Shown: one piece after another, positions 7,308 through 11,702 of the stretch
Position numbering within the stretch: position 1 is the stretch's first letter
Layout: every line of letters begins with the position of its first letter
From: Nitrosospira multiformis
Lineage (GTDB): Bacteria > Pseudomonadota > Gammaproteobacteria > Burkholderiales > UBA11063
Direction: 5' to 3'
Assembly (NCBI GenBank): GCA_020726205.1
Contig: DYTA01000022.1
Location: 1 to 11,702, forward strand
DNA: 11,702 bases
Notes under the pieces: model-generated
Databases searched by the model: none
What the model was told of the DNA's origin: nothing
The model's input: the letters and a program-made list of their open reading frames with translations, nothing else
Position numbers and translations under genes: made by a program

Positions 7308-10112
7308 ATGCAAAGCATGCAACAGAATTGGAATTCTTCATATTTATTCGGAGCGAATAGCGATTTTATTGAAGAACTTTATGAGTTATACTTGGATAGT
7401 CCAAGTAATGTAGATGCTAAATGGCAAAAATATTTTGATTCTCTACAGGATGGGCAAGGTAAAGATGTCAATCATAGTGATGTCAAAGAAAAATTTTCGA
7501 TTTTGACGAGTTGTAATGTTGTTGTTTCTTCTCAAAGTGATGTTATAGGTAGTAGTCAAACTAAGGTTTATGGTTTAATATCTGCATATCGGAATTGGGG
7601 ACATAAATTTGCGAAGTTGGATCCATTAAAACGTACGGAACTTGAAAAGCCAATTGAATTACGTTATCAAACGTATGGTTTAGATGGTGAACTTGATAAT
7701 GAGTTTTTCAATGATTACGACTTGCGTCGAGCAAAAAAGAAAAAATTAAAAGAAATTATTGCAGACTATGAAGCGATTTATTGTGGAACAACAGGTTTTG
7801 AATTTTCTTATGTTAGTGATGTAGCTGAGCAAGAATGGCTACGCGAGCAAATTGAAGGTCACTATGTTGATTATAAATTAACGGTCGAAGATAAAAAGCA
7901 AATTCTGTTGAAACTGACTGAAGCCGAGGGGCTAGAAAAGTATTTACACACCAAATATGTTGGGCAAAAACGTTTTTCATTAGAGGGTGGTGATACCTTA
8001 ATACCATTGTTGGATCGTTTAATTAATAAATCAGCTAGTTTTGGTGTTAATGATATTTCTTTAGGAATGGCACATCGTGGGCGGTTAAATACTTTGATTA
8101 ACATTACGGGTAAAGCGCCACAAAAATTATTTGATGAATTTGATGGTAATTATCCTAGTTATGATTTTGTAACTAGTGGTGATGTTAAATATCACAAAGG
8201 TTATGCATGTGAGTATCATGCAATTAATGGTCAAAAAGTTAAAGTATCTTTAGCATACAATCCATCACATTTGGAGGTAATTAATCCAGTTGTGCAAGGT
8301 ATTGTTCGTGCGAAACAAGATAAACTTCCTACTAACAAATCTGCTGTATTGGGTGTTTTGATACATGGTGATTCAGCATTGATTGGTCTAGGAACAAATC
8401 AAGCCGTATTTAATATGAGTTTAACCCGTACTTATGGTGGTTATGGACTAATACATATTGTTGTAAATAATCAAGTTGGTTTTACTACTTCTCGTGTAAG
8501 TGATAATCGTTCATCTCGTTATTGTAGTGATATTGCTAAGATGGTAGAAAGCCCAGTAATTCATGTTAATGCTGATGATTTACGTGCAGTAACTTTTGTA
8601 ACTGATTTAGCGGTTGCTTATCGTCAAAAGTTTGCTCGTGATATTCTAATTGATATGGTTTGTTTTCGTCGTCATGGACATAATGAAGCCGATGATCCAA
8701 CGCTAACACAACCATTAATGTATGCTAAGGTTAAGCAACATCCTGGCACCCGTGTATTATTTGCTCAACAGTTAATTAACGAAGGAGTAATTACTGATGG
8801 TGATGAGGTTAAATTATCTGAAAGGTATCGTGCAGGATTGCTAAAAGGTTTACATATCAATCAAGATAAAATGATTCCGCTTCCTCGTTATAACTTTGAT
8901 ACAGCACAGTATGCCAATATAAATTGGGATGTTGTAACTGAAACTAAAATTACTCAGCAACAATTAGTTGATTTAGGTTCTAAGATTACGATTAAACCAG
9001 AAGATGAAGAGTTTAAATTACATCCTACTGTAGTTAAGCTAATTGATAATCGTAAAGCAATGATTGCAGGAACACATCCAATTGATTTTGGAATGGCAGA
9101 AAACCTAGCTTATGCAGGTCTATTAGATGATGGAATTAGTGTTCGTTTAAGCGGTGAAGATGCTGGTCGTGGTACTTTTTCACATCGCCATGCAGTTTGG
9201 CATAATATTAATCGTAAACAATTAAGTGAGGGTATTTATATCCCATTGAAGAATGCACAAAAAAATAGTTGGTTTGCTGTTTACGACTCAATTTTAAATG
9301 AAGAGGGTGTACTTGGGTTTGAGTATGGGTATAGCTTAGAAAATATCAAAAATCTAACAATTTGGGAAGGTCAATTTGGTGATTTTGCCAATGGTGCACA
9401 GGTTATGATTGATCAGTTTATTGTATCTGGTGAAGCCAAGTGGGGTAATTTAAGTCGTTTAACAATGATTTTGCCACATGGTTTTGATGGTCAAGGACCA
9501 GAGCATTCATCAGCGAGAATTGAACGATTTTTGCAACTAGCTGCCGAAGACAATATTATCGCTGTAATCCCATCTACCGCTGCACAGATGTTTCATTTAA
9601 TTCGTAGGCAAGCTAAATCAAATTATGCAAAACCATTAGTTATTTTCTTATCAAAACGTTTATTGCGTTTCAAAGATGCAATGAGTTGTGTAGATGAAAT
9701 TACCAGTGGAGCATTCTTACCCGTAATTAATGATAATAGTGTGGGTGCAAATGCTAAGCGTGTACTAGTATGTACTGGACAAGTTTACTATGACTTATTT
9801 AAAGCTCGCAAAGAACGTGGATTGGAAGATAAAGTTGCAATTATTCGAGTTGAACAATTATATCCTTTTCCTGATGAACAGGTTAAGAGTGAGTTAGCTA
9901 AGTACTATCAGGCTGATAAATTTGTTTGGGTACAAGAGGAACCATATAATCAGGGTGCATGGTTGCAGATTCGAGAAAATCTAGATGCTTGTTTAGATGA
10001 TGCAAGATTTGTTTCTGCTACTCGTCCTCGTGCTGCAGCTCCAGCATGTGGTACATCTACAATGCATAATCAACAATTAACTGATTTGCTTAATTTAGCA
10101 TTTAGTGTGTAA
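7308..10112 (+). CDS. sucA: 2-oxoglutarate dehydrogenase E1 component SucA
   Basis: SucA is the thiamine-diphosphate decarboxylase of the 2-oxoglutarate dehydrogenase complex. It decarboxylates 2-oxoglutarate and transfers the succinyl group to the lipoyl arm of SucB. The 934-residue protein equals the family length (E. coli 933). It has the N-terminal tail with YLFGANSDFIEELYELYL, LGMAHRGRLN with His256, GDSALIGLG then NNQVGFTTS (Asn387-Asn388) for the cofactor and metal, RRHGHNEADDP, SGEDAGRGTFSHRHA (615-629), and the transketolase-like half with EGQFGDFANGAQ and LPHGFDGQGPEHSSAR. The loop before NNQVGF, normally GYxxGGT, reads TYGGYGL (375-381), an unusual local change without frameshift. 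A membrane-protein gene follows immediately. Confidence 0.97.
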   Translation: MQSMQQNWNSSYLFGANSDFIEELYELYLDSPSNVDAKWQKYFDSLQDGQGKDVNHSDVKEKFSILTSCNVVVSSQSDVIGSSQTKVYGLISAYRNWGHKFAKLDPLKRTELEKPIELRYQTYGLDGELDNEFFNDYDLRRAKKKKLKEIIADYEAIYCGTTGFEFSYVSDVAEQEWLREQIEGHYVDYKLTVEDKKQILLKLTEAEGLEKYLHTKYVGQKRFSLEGGDTLIPLLDRLINKSASFGVNDISLGMAHRGRLNTLINITGKAPQKLFDEFDGNYPSYDFVTSGDVKYHKGYACEYHAINGQKVKVSLAYNPSHLEVINPVVQGIVRAKQDKLPTNKSAVLGVLIHGDSALIGLGTNQAVFNMSLTRTYGGYGLIHIVVNNQVGFTTSRVSDNRSSRYCSDIAKMVESPVIHVNADDLRAVTFVTDLAVAYRQKFARDILIDMVCFRRHGHNEADDPTLTQPLMYAKVKQHPGTRVLFAQQLINEGVITDGDEVKLSERYRAGLLKGLHINQDKMIPLPRYNFDTAQYANINWDVVTETKITQQQLVDLGSKITIKPEDEEFKLHPTVVKLIDNRKAMIAGTHPIDFGMAENLAYAGLLDDGISVRLSGEDAGRGTFSHRHAVWHNINRKQLSEGIYIPLKNAQKNSWFAVYDSILNEEGVLGFEYGYSLENIKNLTIWEGQFGDFANGAQVMIDQFIVSGEAKWGNLSRLTMILPHGFDGQGPEHSSARIERFLQLAAEDNIIAVIPSTAAQMFHLIRRQAKSNYAKPLVIFLSKRLLRFKDAMSCVDEITSGAFLPVINDNSVGANAKRVLVCTGQVYYDLFKARKERGLEDKVAIIRVEQLYPFPDEQVKSELAKYYQADKFVWVQEEPYNQGAWLQIRENLDACLDDARFVSATRPRAAAPACGTSTMHNQQLTDLLNLAFSV

Positions 10113-10113
10113 T

Positions 10114-10626
10114 ATGAGATATAAACAATTAAATATCTTAGGTTTTATCGGAATATTATTATTTGCAGCTGGTGCGGTACCAAGTCTTTCATGGTTAACG
10201 TTGCCTGGTTTAGTTATTTTAATGTATCTATATCTTTTGATTGACAAATTAGGATTTGGGTCGAAATTATTTAAAATATCAGTGATTCAATTGATTTTTG
10301 CTATTCCAGCAATGGCTTTTGTAGCATTTGTTAATCTTGATCATAAACTTGTTGCCAATAGTAATATGTTGTATTATGTTAGTCTATTAGTGGTTATTGC
10401 GTGTTTACTATTTTTATCTTATACCAGTTATTTGATTGCTTTGAATCTATTATTGCTTGGTAAAAATAGTAATAATATGTGGTTCAAAATAAGTGGTGTT
10501 TTAACTAAAGTTGCTGCATTTACTATGCCGATTTTAGGATTAGGTTTTTTATTTTTAGTTTTAGCTCAACCAATTTTTTTGTTAGGTTGTATCACATATA
10601 AAGGAATACCTCTAGCAGTTGAGTAA
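10114..10626 (+). CDS. Small multi-pass membrane protein of unknown function
   Basis: I do not recognise this 170-residue protein with confidence. It is strongly hydrophobic, with about five membrane segments near residues 7-23, 25-43, 54-73, 85-115 (perhaps longer than one helix) and 128-158. No enzymatic motif or signal peptide is visible. The pattern LNILGFIGILLF...VPSLSWLTLPGLVILMYL has a faint resemblance to DUF996-type membrane proteins, but that is from memory and weak. The ATG at 10114 is one base after the sucA stop; an in-frame GTG at 10105 would overlap sucA. No Shine-Dalgarno is seen, so translation is probably coupled to sucA. Base composition resembles its neighbours. It separates sucA from sucB, which are normally adjacent. 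A role linked to 2-oxoglutarate metabolism cannot be inferred from position alone. Confidence 0.75.
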   Translation: MRYKQLNILGFIGILLFAAGAVPSLSWLTLPGLVILMYLYLLIDKLGFGSKLFKISVIQLIFAIPAMAFVAFVNLDHKLVANSNMLYYVSLLVVIACLLFLSYTSYLIALNLLLLGKNSNNMWFKISGVLTKVAAFTMPILGLGFLFLVLAQPIFLLGCITYKGIPLAVE

Positions 10627-10662
10627 AATTAAGTAATACTCGAATAAGATATATTATCTATA

Positions 10663-10691
10663 GTAAAATTCATATCAATTGAGAGTTTTAC
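10663..10691. repeat. Short inverted repeat before sucB
   Basis: GTAAAATT (10663-10670) can pair with AGTTTTAC (10684-10691), eight pairs with one G-T, around a 13-nt loop. There is no T-run directly after it. It may be a weak terminator or a processing site between the membrane-protein gene and sucB, or chance. Confidence 0.25.
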
Positions 10692-10708
10692 CTGTTGTTA
10701 GTTTTAAT
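10679..10708 (+). promoter_or_regulatory. Candidate promoter for sucB
   Basis: TTGAGA (10679-10684) and TTTAAT (10703-10708) each match the sigma-70 consensus at five of six bases with an 18-bp spacer. Transcription would begin close to the sucB ribosome site (GGGA, 10717-10720). It would let E2 be made independently of sucA. It overlaps the right arm of the nearby inverted repeat. Confidence 0.33.
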
Positions 10709-10728
10709 TATTTATTGGGAATAATTGT

Positions 10729-11702
10729 ATGAAAATTGAAATTAAAGTTCCTCAGCTACCAGAGTCAGTTAGCGAAGGTGTATTATTGAATTGGCATAAA
10801 CAACCAGGTCAATTTGTTAAACGTGAAGAAAATTTAATTGATTTAGAAACTGATAAAGTTGTAATGGAGTTACCATCTCCTGAAGACGGTGCTATTATAG
10901 AAATTATTGGTAAACCTGGTGATACAGTGACAAGTGGGCAATTAATTGCGTATTTCGATACTGAGGTTAAACCAGAGTCAGTTGTACAACCTACTGTATC
11001 TTCTGTAACAACTATAGCTACTCCTGTAGCATCAAATAGTGTTGTAAGTAACGTAAAAGCTATGCCTGCGGCTACAAAAATTGCTGCGGATAATGGTGTT
11101 GATTTAGCTAATGTTGCAGGTAGTGGTCGAGGTGGTCGAGTATTAAAAGAAGATGTACTTGGAGCTATGGCTGGTAAAGGTTCTCGCATTGAAGAGCGTG
11201 TACCGATGAGTCGCTTACGCAAACGTGTTGCTGAACGTTTATTAGAGAGCCAACATACTAATGCAATATTAACTACATTTAATGAAGTTAATATGAAGCC
11301 AGTAATGGATTTACGTGCTAAATACAAAGATCAGTTTGAGAAAAAACATGGCGTTAAACTTGGTTTTATGTCTTTCTTTGTAAAAGCTGCCGTTGCCGCA
11401 CTAAAACAATATCCAGTTGTAAATGCATCTGTTGATGGAGAGGATATTGTTTATCATGGTTTCTTTGATATTGGAATTGCAGTCGGTTCACCACGTGGTT
11501 TGGTTGTGCCAATTTTACGTAATGCTGAAAACATGTCGATTGCAGATATTGAGCGTCAAATTGCTGACTTTGGTAAACGCGCAAAAGATGGCAAACTTGA
11601 TTTGGAAGAGCTAACAGGCGGTACATTCTCGATTACAAATGGTGGTACATTTGGTTCAATGATGTCAACACCAATTATTAATCCACCACAGTCAGCGATC
11701 TT
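10729..11702 (+). CDS. sucB: 2-oxoglutarate dehydrogenase E2 component SucB (partial)
   Basis: SucB is dihydrolipoyl succinyltransferase, the core of the 2-oxoglutarate dehydrogenase complex, passing succinyl groups to CoA. The window holds the first 324 codons and runs off the right edge. A lipoyl domain (1-78) has the attachment Lys43 in ETDKVVME (nt 10855-10857). A Val/Thr/Ser-rich linker (about 79-109) leads to the E3/E1-binding domain (110-147, with MPAATKIAADNGVD and GSGRGGRVLKEDV). The catalytic domain begins at VPMSRLRKRVAERLL (158) and includes LTTFNEVNMKPVMDLR, GFMSFFVKAAV and TNGGTFGSMMSTPIINPPQSAI. The catalytic His/Asp motif near the C-terminus lies beyond the window. The second linker is only about ten residues (148-157), short for the family. 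The start has GGGA at 10717-10720, eight nt upstream. Confidence 0.96.
   Translation, partial: MKIEIKVPQLPESVSEGVLLNWHKQPGQFVKREENLIDLETDKVVMELPSPEDGAIIEIIGKPGDTVTSGQLIAYFDTEVKPESVVQPTVSSVTTIATPVASNSVVSNVKAMPAATKIAADNGVDLANVAGSGRGGRVLKEDVLGAMAGKGSRIEERVPMSRLRKRVAERLLESQHTNAILTTFNEVNMKPVMDLRAKYKDQFEKKHGVKLGFMSFFVKAAVAALKQYPVVNASVDGEDIVYHGFFDIGIAVGSPRGLVVPILRNAENMSIADIERQIADFGKRAKDGKLDLEELTGGTFSITNGGTFGSMMSTPIINPPQSAI

Noticed and set aside
10809..11327. 172-codon open frame on the minus strand within sucB
   Set aside because: It lies antisense to the well-supported lipoyl, binding and core domains of SucB, and its translation shows no recognisable domain; it is a shadow frame.
1..11702. CRISPR array, insertion sequence, phage, toxin-antitoxin or defence island
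   Set aside because: No regularly spaced repeats, transposase or integrase motifs, terminal inverted repeats or known defence domains are visible; nearly all the DNA is assigned to TCA genes.

Overview
The window reads as an AT-rich chromosomal segment (about one third G+C by eye) of a betaproteobacterium, most likely in or near the Neisseriales. Two things suggest this. The gene order sdhC-sdhD-sdhA-sdhB-sdhE-gltA-...-sucA-...-sucB is the betaproteobacterial TCA-cycle arrangement. The SdhA, SdhB and SucB proteins also look, from memory, closer to Neisseria versions than to enterobacterial ones. No database search was run, so the placement is an inference.

Layout. At the left edge rsmI (95-943, minus strand) encodes the 16S rRNA C1402 2'-O-methyltransferase, with a 9-bp perfect hairpin beyond its stop. 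A 190-bp divergent region separates it from the plus-strand cluster. sdhC, sdhD, sdhA and sdhB (1134-4352) encode succinate dehydrogenase, sdhE (4398-4655) its FAD assembly factor, and gltA (4660-5964) citrate synthase. A clear intrinsic terminator (5988-6019) closes this unit. An accessory gene (6029-7084) for a predicted surface lipoprotein with a complete chymotrypsin-type catalytic triad follows, then a weaker hairpin (7093-7118). Next come sucA (7308-10112, 2-oxoglutarate dehydrogenase E1), a small unrecognised multi-pass membrane protein gene (10114-10626) and the 5' part of sucB (10729 to the window end, E2).

How it works together. GltA makes citrate from oxaloacetate and acetyl-CoA. 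SucA and SucB, with an E3 probably encoded beyond the window, convert 2-oxoglutarate to succinyl-CoA. SdhCDAB oxidises succinate and passes electrons to quinone, with SdhE helping to attach FAD to SdhA. RsmI is unrelated translation housekeeping.

I see no CRISPR array, insertion sequence, integrase, phage gene, toxin-antitoxin pair or RNA gene, and no convincing new multi-gene system. The most unusual points are: two non-TCA genes set into the TCA cluster (the lipoprotein protease and the membrane protein between sucA and sucB); a terminator that abuts the ribosome binding site of the protease gene; an identical 12-mer upstream of both sdhC and sucA; an SdhE with Ser in place of the motif Gly; and a SucB with an unusually short linker before its catalytic core.
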